A stretch of 64,000 nt of DNA from Amyelois transitella (taxonomy: Eukaryota > Arthropoda > Insecta > Lepidoptera > Pyralidae), in contig NC_083510.1 in NCBI RefSeq assembly GCF_032362555.1, positions 6,599,501-6,663,500 on the forward strand. Direction: 5' to 3'. Position 1 is the first letter of the stretch; every line of letters starts with the position of its first letter. The notes beneath the pieces are model-generated. The model had not been told where the DNA came from and ran no database searches. It saw only the letters and a program-made list of their open reading frames with translations. A program made the position numbers and the translations under genes. Below, piece after piece: positions 35,501-48,969 of this stretch.

Positions 35501-37392
35501 AAATATTTAAATTTACTATCGCTTTAAGGCCAGCGCTGGCTGCCATAAAACGTTGTACTCGGTACGTCTGTGAAATATTTTATTTACTTGATCCAAATTT
35601 ATGTACCAGCGCTTTAGACATGTACTAGTCTGCATTTTAATGACATGTCCTTCAGGTCTAGACAATAATTTTACATATTTAATCATGTGAGAAAGGTTTA
35701 ATAGCGCCACGTGGTTCCATTTTAGCACCATTTCATTGTTAAAGTATTACTTATTCCTTATTAGTTAGGGTAATTTTACATAGTATGTGTATAATTGCAC
35801 ATAAATAAAACATAACACAGTCAAGTCAAGGTGTGTTAGGGCGTGAGCTCATCAGCGCTGGTCACATAAGTGCCCAGAACCGAGGGTTGTTAATGCAATT
35901 TAATGTAAATGCGCTGATAAAACTAAGGCAATAAGAAAATAACAGAATGATAACTCATGAAGGGAGAGTATAATAGTACTGGGTACTACTAAAGTTCTAT
36001 CGCAAGTTCTTTTTAGTTAGGTAAGTCGTTTTTGAAGTGATAATATTTATCCGAACTACTGGTCAATTTAACAGCAAGTAAAAATGAAATAACCCTTGAA
36101 CTATCCTGAAAATAATAGCTCCCAACTAATATTATAAATGCGAAAGTTAATCGTGCTATCTGTGTTATCGGCATTTCTTAAATTAACTAAAAAATCTCTG
36201 GAATGATCAGGTTGAAAATCTTTTTCTCAAAATTTCCAAGTCAAGCTTACTTAAACATCAGTCAACCGTGTTCTTGTATAGCCTAACATTTCCTATTTTC
36301 TAAAACAAACAATGTAAAATACAAAAATGTTCTACATCGTATATCATAAACTGTCTTGCCCTTTATTGATACGGAACAAATTAAACGTTTATATTTATTT
36401 TGCAGCTGTTTTCTTAAAGTATACCTCCATGGCAGAAACCTCATGAATTTTACACATTCCGACAGCTTCGTGTGAATGCATCATAATTATATTTTCTCAT
36501 ATGAATGTGTTTATTACCACAACGTTGACGCCAGTTAGTACGATATAATTTTTTGGTTGTGGGAGTTAAGAATAGAGAGAGATAATTAAATAATCAAAAG
36601 ATACCTTTTGAAAAATCAGTTTAATAAATTAATAATGCAAAAGGAACAATATTAGGAAAGTAATATAGAGCGCGCGTGCAGACCGTAGGGAATTGACGAC
36701 GCTACCGCTACGAGCTCGGTGCTACAGCTACGACAGAGTGCTACGCCGTCGCCGTAGTGGTGTACAATTTCTTGCAGACTTTTGGTGACCTAAATGCATT
36801 TTAATAAGCCCAAGTACTTATGAAAACAATAATTATTTTCGACTTAAGTGCGCTATGGATTTATTACTATTCTGATAAATGCCGTCCTTCACATTTTTCA
36901 ACGTATTATTATTTTTTGTTTATTAAAAAAGTTCTAGGTTACAAAACACTTTGATACTAAAAAGACTTACACAAATGTTATATTATAAAAAAAATCCGAG
37001 TGAGTGAATGATACAGGCACCTCGTAATATCTCATCGGAAGTCCAAACCCGTGAATGGGCAGTGAATAAAAGGTCAACATCGACGCGGCTTTCCTTATCC
37101 AACAAATTGTACTCGTATGTCTTGGCTACTTTTACTGCTTTTCTACATAGCAACAGTAACTTCTCTTTGCCAACAAATGCATCTATTTATCTCGAAGCAA
37201 ACGCAATACTCGGAGACACAAAACTGTTTCATAAAACCAAAGCAATATGAAATGTGTTTGCGTATGGCGACAAATCTCTAAAAGTATTAAGAAGAAACGA
37301 TTTTATTAATCATTCTAAATCAATATCAATCGAAGTTACTGATTTCTGGATGCCCTTTTTTTCGAAGACACTAATCGCACTCCTCATTACAG
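32516..37392. other. Non-coding, possible Popeye gene 2 intron
   Basis: Mostly AT-rich with no recognised gene. A short minus-strand stretch (35085-34965) is open in two frames and ends in a possible donor. A Helitron-like start lies at about 36122, and a CTACG-rich patch at 36660-36770. Confidence 0.45.
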
Positions 37393-37571
37393 ATAAAGAG
37401 CACTACGCTCGTACGCAACGAGGGTCGCAGGGTGTGGTGATGGAGTTGGTAATACTGAAAGCTCGAGCCCAACTGAATCGTCTCGTGTCGTCCGAGAGGC
37501 GCAAGGGCAGTAAAAGGGGGGAGGTCGAGGGAGGGGACGACGGGGCGCGGGCGGTGGGGCGCGACCGCGGC

Positions 37572-40500
37572 ATGGCGCCCGCCGCGCCCGCGCCGGCGTC
37601 CGACGCTACCTGGCTGAACGCCACCCTCGCGTACAACCTCACGAGGCTCAACGTAACCTTCGACTCAGACTACGAGCTTCTCAATGCCAGCTCCCCAGAT
37701 GAACATAATATACATTGGTTCTGCGCTAAGTGGACTAGTGCGCAGCAGGATCTCTTTCAAGTGAGTTTTTCTGATATTATACGGTGCTTCTTTTTTGTGT
37801 GACTATGCTACCTTGAGTGAACATGTGGCGTTTTAGTGAAACATCGACTTGACGTTACGGCACGACGTTACAAACAGCTTAGAGCTTCAGTTACTGGTTT
37901 TTATTCCTCCGTACGTTACTCCCGATTACATCCACACTTTCTGCAGAGGACCCCGGGATTGCCCTTTTACTTAATGGGATAAGTCAGGTACGAAGCGACT
38001 CCACTTTGACCTCCACAACTTTTGCGACTGAACTTACCCATATTGAATCATGGTAAAAACTGTGCTATATAAATGTGCCAATTCTCTTTAACGACAATTA
38101 CGGGAAGAAATGGAGTGGGGTATTCTTAAATTCATTTGATAGGTTACTAAACTTAAGATTGTTAACAGGCAGCAAACCTGTGTTTCGCGATCGCGTTCCT
38201 AGCGCCGAAGAGCTTCAAGCAGAGCATTCTCGTGCTGCGCGCGCTGGCCGCGGCGGGCGCAGTGTTGATGGGCATGTGGGCTGGCGCCGAGGTGTGCGCG
38301 CCCGACGTGCTAGCCTGGAGCCTCGCTCTCGTGCTCGTCAATTCTATACACACTATATTTTTAATAATAAGGTAATGATCAAAAACCTATTTGCTGATAA
38401 GAGGATGAGGGAAACTGTATGAAAACCAGCACAAGCAGGAAACTGGATATGTTTTTGTGGAACCATGATCAAGGATAAATTTGGCACTGCAGGGTCACGA
38501 AGACCAGTCGAGAGTTGCTTCGGTGTAATTTTACATGTCTTGCCAATCTAGGATTTTGGTCATAGGCGGACCCAAGGCTCCTCCCCAGAATATCACCTTC
38601 GAGAACACGTAGAGCATGCTAGTATTATATCTCATTATATATTATCTTCGTAAGGAAGTGCTGCGTTCATTTCCAGACAAAATAAAGCTAATTGTACAGT
38701 GATGACAAATATTTGTGAACCTAATAATCAATATAAGGCAACGCAAAGTCGGTTGCCTTACGTACCAGTAGGGTTAGGAATCAGATATGTCTTTAGAAAC
38801 AAAAGTGTCAAGAGCAATTAGTCTTGTTCGATCAGTATGGTTCAAAGCGACGCTGAAACACATATAAAATAGAAAAGCTTAAAAGTCAATATCCCTTTTA
38901 TCCGAGGTCATAACAATGTCACTTTGTTTTTAGGTTTCTTCCACCTGCGTTGTCACTAGAGCTGACAGACTTATACCTGAAATTGTTCAAGCCACTGAAA
39001 GTAAACAAGAAGCACTTTCAAGAGTTAACTCGGGAGGCGCGCATAGTTCGGCTCGAGCCGGGGGAAGCATATGCGGTGGAAGATGTCACGCCCGCTGATG
39101 AGAGGCTGTCCATACTAATGAAGGGAAAGTGAGTAGCTAAATTTGATTTTTTTTACATTTATAAATTTACAGCCTAACCAGGTGAAATCAACCGTCCAGG
39201 CTCTTTCTGCACCTGATTGGAGGATTGCCTTTTTACGGTGTACTTGTATACCTGGCCGCCATCCTAGAACCTTTTAGCTATACTACGGGCCGTCCGATCA
39301 AAATGATTATAATACTAACACTGACTTTTCTGTTGCCTATTTCCCTGTTGATTGGAGTTGAAGCTCATATTTAATTATTAGTGTAATTATATACTTAGTC
39401 ATGGTTAGTGCATTTAAACTAACTGATTGAATGGCATATCAGGATATCAAGGTCATGGTTATCTGCACTTCCGCGGGAACACAAATCAACGGGATTTTGT
39501 GTTCTACGCGGGCGAAGCCGCGGGTGCACTCTAGTATTGTATACGAAGCCAATCCAAACCTACCTCTCAAGAATAACAAACAAAGCAATAAAATGTTGAA
39601 ATGTACTGTAGAGGTAGACACTACTTGCGTTCAATATTTTATTAGTTTTCGGTATTCGGTACATATAAAATTATGTAGATTTATGTGCAAATAGAAGTGA
39701 TTTTAGTTGAATGCGTAAATATTTAGTGGAGAAAGCATTTTGGCCGGCAGAGTGTCTGCATTCGAACGGTCGCATACTACAAATTGCCCTATTTTGGAAA
39801 CAGATACGTCAACTTTTTTACAACATTAGTATTTAAGTCAGAAGGTACGTGACTTTTGGATAATAGGTGCGGTCAAAAATACTTAAGAAATTCGGTACTT
39901 TCGAGTACTCGTAATACGTAAATGTAGAGTACAGACAAATATAATTATTTCGAGCTAACATAATGTAGAACCAATAACGTTAAGTGACGCACGTGTCCAA
40001 CATTCATGACTATATGGGCTTGGCCATAGTCCCGCCATGGTTAGTACGAAACCCCAAGAGGCCTTCATTACATGGATAACTATAGTCATAAATAACTGTA
40101 ACAGTTACTTATTGCATTTTATCTGTATTGTATCTAGGTGTTATACATGTAACTTTGTTATAAAAAAGAAAAATCGGTGGTCAGTCGTCAATGCTCTTTC
40201 ACAGAACCTTTCAACCCAATTTGGATGGAAAATGTCAAATGTTTGTAAAAACTACTGAGCTGTAGAATTTGCTCTTTTAGGGAACGCTATCGAAGTCTCC
40301 TCTCTATAATGCTATTTAGCAAGTTTTATTTTTTATCTTAAAATCGTTTAATAGTTTTTAAGAAGTATTAATTTCAGAGAAACTTTTTGTGCCGTGACTT
40401 TTACTTGATTACATGTGAATCCCGGCACCAAGAGAAAAAATAATTAGACCCACTCCATCTCTTTCCCATTGATGTCATAAAAGGCGACTAAGGGATATGT

Positions 40501-43500
40501 CACTATTTCAATCTCAATTCTATCATTTAGCCTAACAGCTAAACGTGGCCTATATCAGTCTTTTAAAGACTGTTGGCTCTGTGTACCCCGCAAGGGATAT
40601 AGACTATGTATGTGATTATATAGACATATAATCTTAAAATAAAATAGTACAATAAGTTTACATACATACAGACGTATGTATGTAAACTTATTGTACTATT
40701 TTATTACTGCAATGTACATGAATTTATACGAGAACATTTAATAATAATCACTCTACGCTTGTCTGGTAGTGAAAAACAGAAGCTGGCCCATCTCTTCCAG
40801 TAAAGGTTGTTAAATCCAATCAAGGGAAAAGCTAATAAATTTAGAATTCTTCTTTTATGCGATGGGGTAGCAACCTGTAACATACTTAACCTGTAAATCA
40901 GTTTCTCGTGGAGAGGACCATCCAACAAAACTTGTATATTGTTACAGAATGCGTGTGAGTTGCGACGAGACGCATCTGCATTACATCCAGCCTTACCAGT
41001 TCGTGGACTCACCAGAGTGGGAGGCCAACCGGGAGCAGTCCGACGATGTCTTCCAGGTAACTGAATAACACAACATAATATACATATCATCATTTAAAAA
41101 ACAAATAACGCTATAAACATTAAAATGAAATAATGATAAATCCATATTCATAATTCCAAACTTAATATTAGAAATGCAAAAGTCTGTCTGTCTGTTACGC
41201 TTTTGTAAGGGTAAACTACTTGAATTGAACAGATTTTGAATTCAAATTCAAAATTTTTATTCATTGTTATAGGATACTTCATATCGCTTAATAATTGTCA
41301 AAACGTTTGGTTTCACAACATTGGTTGACGTCAAATAAATTACTTAAAACTAAGTTTACTGCCGCTTCCAAGGCGTCAGTGCAGAAAAAGCGGTAACAAA
41401 CTGCACTGCAGCATTTTCTTCAACAACGTCAACTTCACAATTATCCAAACTTAGAATAGATTGTGGACAAGAGAATGCATTGAATCAATTTTGTATTAAC
41501 GATAGTAGATGATGATTCGGATACAGATAGGTATAGGCTACATATTTTTTTCCAAAAATTCTAACAACAACGGAATAACTGGAAGTTTAGTTTATCGCAG
41601 AGATCTGGGCTAAAAAAGTAACGTTATAAAATTAGCATTCATACGAGTATTGTATACAACGTATACGATTTTCTTGTACTATAGCTATTTGATCGTACTC
41701 GGGCTGTCATGATATTTATATGAACAACTATACACTGACATTTCTTTAATCCGATAGTTAATTATTTCGGGTATTGATTTTATTCACGAACACCCTAAAT
41801 AAATTACAGGTAGACAAGTGTGGTAAATTATTTAGTGTAAGTACATAGGTTAGGGAGAACAAATCGCTGCGTAGCACCTGTATTTTTGGGAAGCGACCGT
41901 TAAAGAGATACTATTACAAATATTAAGGTAAGGTAGTTTAACTTTTTGTTCAGTTGTTAGAAACTTTGTATATCATACATAACATTATCTGAAGATATAC
42001 ATATTTCTCTATTCAACCGATTTCAATTCTCATCTTTTTAGGGTCTTTTATCAAAATGGCAAAATCGAAAAACTAATAGTTTCATCATGTCTGACGAACA
42101 TAGTTCGTATGTCAAAACCATATTTTAATTGGAGGTCCCTTCACATAGGTCGATTAATCGCGTAACAAACATGTTTACAATAAAATAATTTAAACATAGG
42201 TACAACGTAGTTTGTAAGTCTTTCGAGACAATAGGCTTTGTCTGAGGACATAGCCTATTATCTTAAAAGACTTGCAACTATAACGTAGTTAAGCTGAAAA
42301 ATAAGAAAAACGTTGGATAAAAATGGGTTTCCATATTTCAAGCTCCTAATGGAAACCTACTGTTACTGCCAACAAGTGACACTTTAAAGTACCAAGTTTC
42401 AAAAGGTGCCGCGCAGGTGGTCGCTTCAAAGACGTCGTTTGCCCCATTTGCATCGCGGCACTTTTAATGAAATATGCAGGCATACCTCGAGGTCTCTTCC
42501 ATCAAGTTAGCATCATCGATAACTAATTTTGAAACTTGATTTCCGTATAGTTTTGGTTTGTATGAACATGGGGATCATTTTCTTAACTTTATTATAAATT
42601 ATAAATGACATAAACGCTGATCAAGTATGAAGAAGTTTCCTACAACTCGCGTGGTGAGGATTTCGTTCTTTCTTTTCTTTACGTTCGATCTTTTATCAAA
42701 AATGGCTGTCAGCGGTCAAAAGGAATTCTTAAAATTGCTTATATACGTATTTCTTCTGAATGTATAGTGATATCTTTAATTAGTTACTACCCTTTTTCTT
42801 TTCTTTTTCTAATCTTTGTTCTTTCTTCCAGATCAGTCATTATTTTATAGTTTTGTGAGAATAACTTTGTTTTGATGACTTCGAGTATTTATATTATCTA
42901 TATGTATTATTCATATCCTCTTTGTTGTAGGTGACGGTGATCGCAGAAGAGGTATGCACGTGCATCTGCTGGCCGCGCATGCGCCTGGAGCGGGTCCTGC
43001 GTCACCGGCCGGCCCTTAAGGTCGTGCTTGACTGTCTCATAGGTCAGTCAACCCGTCAATTTGCTACATTTTTTGAGTTGGGACTTGCTCTTTCTCATAG
43101 AAATAAATACCTTTGACACCTCAATTATTAATGCCTGACGATCAAGATGGTTTTTTCACAGCAACATACCGTTGACCATAGCTAGATATTCATTAATCAG
43201 CTTCCGTAGTAAGGTTGTTTTTTTAAAATCATACATACATACATACATACATATGGTCACGTCTATATCCCTTGCGGGGTAGACAGAGCCAACAGTCTGG
43301 AAAAGACTGAATGGCCACGTTCAGCTATTTGGCTTAATGATAGAATTGAGATTCGAATAGAGACAGGTTGCTAGCCTATCGCCTAAATAAGAATCCCGAG
43401 TTTGTGAGCCCTTAGTCGCCTTTTACGACATCCATGGGAAAGAAATGGAGTGGTTCTATTCTTTTTTGTATTGGTGCCGGGAACCACACGGCCTTTTTTA

Positions 43501-46319
43501 AAATCCTTGTACGTATATTCCTAATTGCGCTTTAGCTCGTAAATCCATACTAACTAATATCATAAATGTGAAAGTGGTTGGTCCGTCTTTCACGTCAAAA
43601 CCACTTATCATTTATATTCCTATTAATCAAAATACTCTTATAATAATATACTCCAATAATAATAACAATACAGCTGCACCCTCCGCCAATAAATTTCGGG
43701 GCCTGGGGCCCGCCATTTAATCAATAAACATACATCCTGCAATCTAAAACATTATTCTTTTATATAATCTTCTGCATTGAAAGAGGAAGAAGAGCATCAG
43801 GGTTTCAAATCGGTTAGGCGCCCGGTTAAACTACGAGATGTGTAGATCCCACCTCGCCTCGGCCGGGGCCATGTACTAATGTCTATTTTCGAAGTTATGT
43901 ACATTAGTTTCAATAATAAGCGATGCTTTAACGGTGAGGGAAAACAGCGCGAGGAAAAACATAATCGATCCAATATGGTTTAGGTGTTTATGCAAAGGTT
44001 CCTCAGTATTTGCAGGGGAACCTTGCCTGAAGTCAGGTGGGAGTCACCTAATGATCTAAAAGGCATACTTCCGACTCTTCTCAAGGTAAAGATGGAACCG
44101 GGACTAAAGGAGAAAGAAAGAGTCTTCTGCATTAAAAATACCCATGATAGCCTACCAAAGGAAAAAGAAAAAGTTACTGAGTGTACTCGCAACGTCTGTA
44201 ACCGGCAGAAATGGAAGCACATCACTGAGAGAACAATCTTCGGGAAAGAATACCACCTGCCGAACACCTCTCCGTCTACCTCGTCTGCGCAATTACGACC
44301 ACTCTGACAATAGTGTTCGACTAAGAAGAAGAGAGTTTAAGAAAGAAGAACTTTTTAGGAGTTTTTAACTTTTTAATCCACATCCACATATATAAATATT
44401 TATATTTTTGTACGTTTGTTACAAAAAATATTCAAATTGATGTTCACTGTGACGTTGGCTACATTTCTCAGGTGTTTCCCACGGAAAAGCTTGTAATTGT
44501 ATTAAATATTCTGAATACCTAGCCTTTTTGTACCTTAATTCGATTCGATTTGTATAAAAATACCCTTTTGATGGAAATAATAACGGGTCCCCTAACAAAT
44601 TTACTGATAGAATCGCTGGCACTTGGTCTGAAGATTACACGCCGATGACGGGGCGGTTTCGCACGAAGCTATTATGAGCTGAGTCTACAGAATAAACTGC
44701 AACATAAAAATGTTATTTTTAAGTTAGAACGTTTGAAAACAATAATCTTATGATAGGTCAAATTATTTAATGAGGAGTTCATTCTAGATTCCAAACTCTT
44801 ATGATTAAAGTTAAAGAGGTTTAATAATCGTGCTGCAATAATAAGTGACAATAGGTAAAGATTTTTCTCAGTTTATAATGTCCAATATAATCTGTCAAAA
44901 AGGACGTTGCTTCATGTCAGACTGTATATAATTTTTAATTATATAAAGAAGTATATAATTTTCAATTATGGCTTTTTTATATATTAATAATACTTATAAG
45001 TAAATTATTTGTCCGTAAAAGAAGGCTACAATATTAGCAAAATAATAAACTCGGGATTCTTCTTTTAGGCGACGGGCTAGCAACCTTTCCTATCTGAATC
45101 TCAATTCTATCATTAAGCCATACAGCTGAACGTGGCCTATCAGTCTTTTCAAGGCTGTTGGCTCTGTCTTCCCCACAAGGAATATAGACGTGATTATATG
45201 TATGTATATATATATACGGAACAATTGGCACTGGTAAATGCTAGGCTACGAGATGCTACGATAGTTAGAGTTATGTTTACTTCATTGTTAACAAAACTGT
45301 TAAAAAATTTGCTACGATATGATAAGGTTACGACATTTCTACAAGATGCTACGACGTTATATGTATATTGAGGTTACTCCGAAGTAACCGAAAGTTATAT
45401 ATGAACATTTATTGGATATAATTGTATTTATAACTTCAAAAGTTATTGCTACAAATAGTTTTAATGTGAAATTTGAAAATGTCGTCATCTTTAGATTATA
45501 TTAATTCGATGGTTAAGCAAAAGCTAAATTTACAAAATCTGATAATGCATCGCAATATATCTATACTTCTTATTTTTTTTTTACAAATTCTCTTAAATAT
45601 TTCAGGTAAAGATATAACTCACAAACTGTATTCAGTGAGCGAAGGGCTCAGCGCTGGCGGTTCAGGCGACCGTGAAAGTGCGTCTGCGCATCTGACGCGC
45701 TCCGCCAGTGTGGACGCCGTGCACGAAGGCACCCGGGGTCGTCTGAGGAGTCTTGCATGGAGAGCACGAAGCTCTGCGCCCAAGGGTATGCAATAATAAA
45801 TACAAACGTATATATTAAGATTTCATCGCTTACGGGAAAGAAAGATCATAGTCACAAGATTACGAAAGTTGAATGGTTTATGATTGAATTGAAATTCGGA
45901 TATACTAACAGGTTGCTAACAGAATCACAAATGGTTACATACTTTTTGGTTCCAGTAAGTGGAAGGTCCTGTATTTGTAGTCAATATAGATGCGGTGGGG
46001 TATGTTATGACACGAAGCGCCTCAAGTCTGACGTGGGAACCACCATTTCTGAACAAATGTTTAATATCTGCATATCTGCTTCTCAATTTCAGGAAATTCA
46101 TACTGGCAGCCGCTAATAGCTCGGCAGTTCCTTCAAAAGTCGCCATTTGGGCGTGTCATATCACAACCGCCGCGGCTGCTCACGCAGGTGTCTTCCGCCA
46201 GCTTGCAACCTCCAGCGCCCGCGCGCCGGCGCAGTCCTCCGCGGCGGTCGGCGTCGTTTCGGCGAGGCCGTGAGGTTAAGTTCGCAGAGACGCCAGCTGC
46301 GCCCGAGCAGGCTGTGTGA
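37572..46319 (+). CDS. Popeye domain-containing protein, divergent paralogue (Popeye gene 2), complete
   Basis: Coding exons: 37572-37760, 38169-38371, 38934-39128, 40948-41056, 42931-43042, 45606-45785, 46093-46319. All junctions are AG/GT and in phase, giving 1,215 nt (404 aa) from the ATG at 37572. The exon may begin at 37393 after an AG; an in-frame ATG at 37440 would add 44 residues. The N-terminus has four sequons (N16, N22, N27, N38), then three membrane segments (about 64-77, 83-106, 109-131) and a Popeye domain. It keeps the cAMP-site motif 'FVDSPEW' (D216-E219) and 'FQVTV' (231-235). 'LEPGEAYAVEDV' and 'LSILMKGK' parallel gene 1's '[12 protein letters not shown]' and 'LGLLLSGK'. The C-terminal tail is Arg/Pro/Ser-rich and basic, unlike gene 1's acidic tail. 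Overall identity to gene 1 is low, so the duplication is old. The closest class may be POPDC3-like, which I cannot confirm. Confidence 0.92.
39440..39534 (+). repeat. Helitron 3'-end fragment
   Basis: Ends 'CGCGGGCGAAGCCGCGGG' plus TGCACTCTAG, then T. Popeye gene 2 intron 3. Confidence 0.5.
40403..40625 (+). repeat. SINE-like family copy, shortened
   Basis: From 'GTGAATCCCGGCACC' to 'GGATATAGACTATGTATGTG', with about 30 bp missing near the middle. A perfect hairpin follows directly at 40638. Popeye gene 2 intron 3. Confidence 0.7.
40638..40705. repeat. Perfect inverted repeat, 32-bp arms, 4-bp loop
   Basis: Arm 40638-40669 (begins AATAAAATAGTACAATAAG, ends CATACATAC) is exactly complementary to 40674-40705; the loop is AGAC. 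Confidence 0.95.
41262..41456 (-). repeat. LINE-type 3'-end repeat, copy 2
   Basis: The minus strand carries the 'GCTGCAGTGCAGTTTGTTAC' block and the GCGGCAGTAAACTTAG block, followed by a TTTGAATTTGAATT-like tail. Popeye gene 2 intron 4. Confidence 0.6.
43231..43493 (-). mobile_element. SINE-like retroposon, full-length copy 2 (minus)
   Basis: A 263-bp unit in reverse orientation, with the (CATA)n tail at the left and 'GGTGCCGGGAACCACACGGC' at the right. It is flanked by exact 12-bp repeats TTTTTTAAAATC (43219-43230 and 43494-43505). Popeye gene 2 intron 5. Confidence 0.85.
43830..44370. repeat. Old LINE-like or composite repeat
   Basis: 'GCTTTAACGGTGAGGGAAAAC' also occurs, with changes, near 10786 in Popeye gene 1 intron 1. 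It is a moderately frequent fragment family in this window. Open frames on both strands (43984-44307 and 44267-43980) overlap and look spurious. Confidence 0.35.
45045..45205 (+). repeat. SINE-like family, 3' two-thirds
   Basis: From 'AACTCGGGATTCTTCTTTTA' to 'ATAGACGTGATTATATGTAT' and a (TA)n tail. Popeye gene 2 intron 5. Confidence 0.7.
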
Positions 46320-48969
46320 CGCGGGCCGCGGCCCCAGCCTGAGCTGGTGCCGCTAGTCGCGCCGCGCCCGCACTCACCGACATCACCGCTACGGTACCCC
46401 TGACCGAAAATGGAGCGAACGATCATGCCGCATACTACGGACTTTTAAATATCGTCAAAAGCAATAAACACGGGTGGCTTTAAAAACGTAAAAAAAATTT
46501 TGGAGCAATTTTTGTTTATGAATAGATTGATTTTTTGAAGAAATCTGAAGCATTAATTAAAATTATTTTTGCAATCCCATAGATATTAATAAAGAAACTA
46601 ATGACATTCGGCATAGAAAGTCGCTATTTCTAAGTTCTTACAAGACTAGAAGTTTTTATCGTAAGTTTTCGTGTCTCGTAAACTAAAATTATTCTGAAAA
46701 ATTGGCTGCAGTTTATAAGGCCGGTCTGCATAAATACTGGCACGGCATCTTCGTAAGTACAAGTCAATCGTTTATAGAGAGCTTCCTTTTATAAATTATA
46801 ATACCAGTGACTGTTAAAAAATAGCCTTATCGTTCGCTCAGATTTAATAAATTTAATGGTCGGCATAGAGAGACAATTTGTGACTGTTGACGAGTGACAA
46901 TTGATTAGAAGAACTTGTTGATTTTTACGGGTGATAGTGTTAAACTTGGTTTTTAAAAATAAAGTGTGAGAATTTAGACTAGTTTAGCGTTGTTTATATG
47001 GTATATTTACTTGTGTTGCAAAATAATACGCTCAATCGCAATGGACAACATAACAAAACCTTCGTATATTTTACTTTACACTATATTTTATTTTAACATA
47101 AAGTAAGGGTTCTCGCCAAAAGCGATGCGTAGATGACTGCGTTATTTTCCAAAGTTATGAAACCTTAACAATGGCAAAATTGGAATCTATGAGAAAGTAT
47201 GCCGTGTTCATAAAATGGGAATAATTGTGTTTTATAATATTCCGGTTTGTATGGTTGGACCGCTCTTGGAGAAAACCTGAAACTAACATCAGATAGCTGA
47301 GCGTGATTAGTTTGGAACAAAAATATGTATATGGAATTGTAAGTACCTAATTTTGATTATTTGACAACCGATAATTCAAATGTGGAATTTTAAAAGTATT
47401 TTAATATAATAGTAATTGTTTATTAGTATTAAGATGTGTTAAATCGTGATAAATAGTTAATGCAAGGGTTTATATTCAGTAGATACATACAGAGTGTTTT
47501 AAGTGGGGCGATAATTTTAAATCTTTGACAAATGTGTACAACAATGCAATACAAATATAAAATGAAAACCAAAACATTTTCAAGATAACTAAGTGATCGT
47601 CCTTTTATCTTTATCATTTATAATTATTACCTGCTATGAAACCTTCAATTTAAAAAGAAAAAATAATAGCGCGTACTTATTAAATGTTTTTTAATAAGAA
47701 CGCATAATTAATTTTTCTTTAAAAAAAAACAATTAAACTTACAACATTACTATTAATTAAATAATCGTACAATAATGCAGATACATGCATATAAATGAGC
47801 TTACTGTTATTTACCTATATTAAGGTTAAAGATTGCATTAAAGCCCAGTTAAAATAACTCTGTAAATTATTCAGTAAAGTTCTATTTTCATGCTCCTTGT
47901 TATATAAAAATCTACTGATCTTGTTAACTTACTTCGGGACTCTAATTTTTGTTTAAAACATGAGAAAGTTTTAGATGAAAAATATAATGAATGCTTAAAA
48001 ATAATGTATTATACACAATGTATAAGCACTTTACCAACATTGACGTTGTGCTAGATCACAAAAGTGCAAACTATTTATATCTAGTTATTTAAAATATAAA
48101 ATAAATTATATGTGGGGCCTAAATTTAAGGCAATTCATAATATTCTTAAAGGCTCTTTCAAAAACATTGAGTTACTTTACCTTCTCCAATTCTAAACTTT
48201 CTTTTTTTTGTATCTTTTCATACATTACTTGATTTTAAACTTCCGTAGACAGAAGTAACTAAGATGCCCAATGGAATTTCTTGGAAAAATTAAAGTGTAA
48301 AATTACAACGAATGCAACCTCGGGAGGCCAATGTGAATTGTACACTTAACAATTTGTATTGACTATACATTATTAATAATATGTTAAGGTAGACTTATCA
48401 GGATTATCAAAAATCTACATTTTCGTTGTATAATGTTTTTAAATGTTCCAGTTGCACATTTGATACTATATCTCACATATTCTATATATCATTGAAATAC
48501 ATTAGTCTAAGAGCTATGCTTTTAGTCTGTCCTATGTACCTGCATCTTTCGGATATGGGTCGTCGGAGCCAGCTGTTTCAAAATAGGTGTATGCACACGG
48601 CGCCTGATACATTGTCTATGTTTAGTTGATGTTGTCGCTTGATTGCTGTTCGTGTCAGACTAGATGAAAGTAGTGTACGTATCTATCATACAATTCGTAG
48701 GAATAATCCGACCTTTATTAATACGTAATTTGTAGACACCGTGCAATGTGAATAAATAAATAAACATGTATATATACTATAAAACATTTATTACGCGTTA
48801 TTTTTCAAACGATTGACAAACATTAACATTTTTCTTTTATAATTTTGGAACTGTAGTAAAACTGATGGCTTTATAGTATAAAATTCATCTGTTGTATTTT
48901 TTCAAGTTAAAAGGTATGTAAACAAGTTCAAGCAAAGCAGATATTATTTCTAATTGTACGGTGTCTCTT
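46320..48969. other. Popeye gene 2 3' UTR and downstream non-coding DNA
   Basis: The stop codon at 46317-46319 is followed by AT-rich DNA with AATAAA-type signals near 46960 and 48752-48765. I see no further coding sequence. Confidence 0.5.

Noticed and set aside
35340..35731. Two minus-strand frames of about 70 codons
   Set aside because: They are in different frames with no splice signals that join them and no recognised motif.
37254..37571. Long N-terminal extension of Popeye gene 2
   Set aside because: The frame is open upstream, but an AG at 37391-37392 is likely an acceptor. The sequence before the ATG at 37572 is Lys/Arg-rich and unlike Popeye N-termini. The ATG at 37440 remains possible.
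42203..42286. Imperfect hairpin resembling a microRNA precursor
   Set aside because: Several C-A mismatches and one T-T mismatch break the stem, and one arm resembles the SINE-like 'GGCTCTGTCT' region, so it is probably repeat-derived.
43980..44368. Three overlapping frames of 74-107 codons on both strands
   Set aside because: They lie in an old repeat in a Popeye intron and have no domain or splice context.
46133..46426. Minus-strand and alternative plus-strand frames over the last Popeye gene 2 exon
   Set aside because: They are shadows of the GC-rich coding exon, which is in phase with the rest of the gene.
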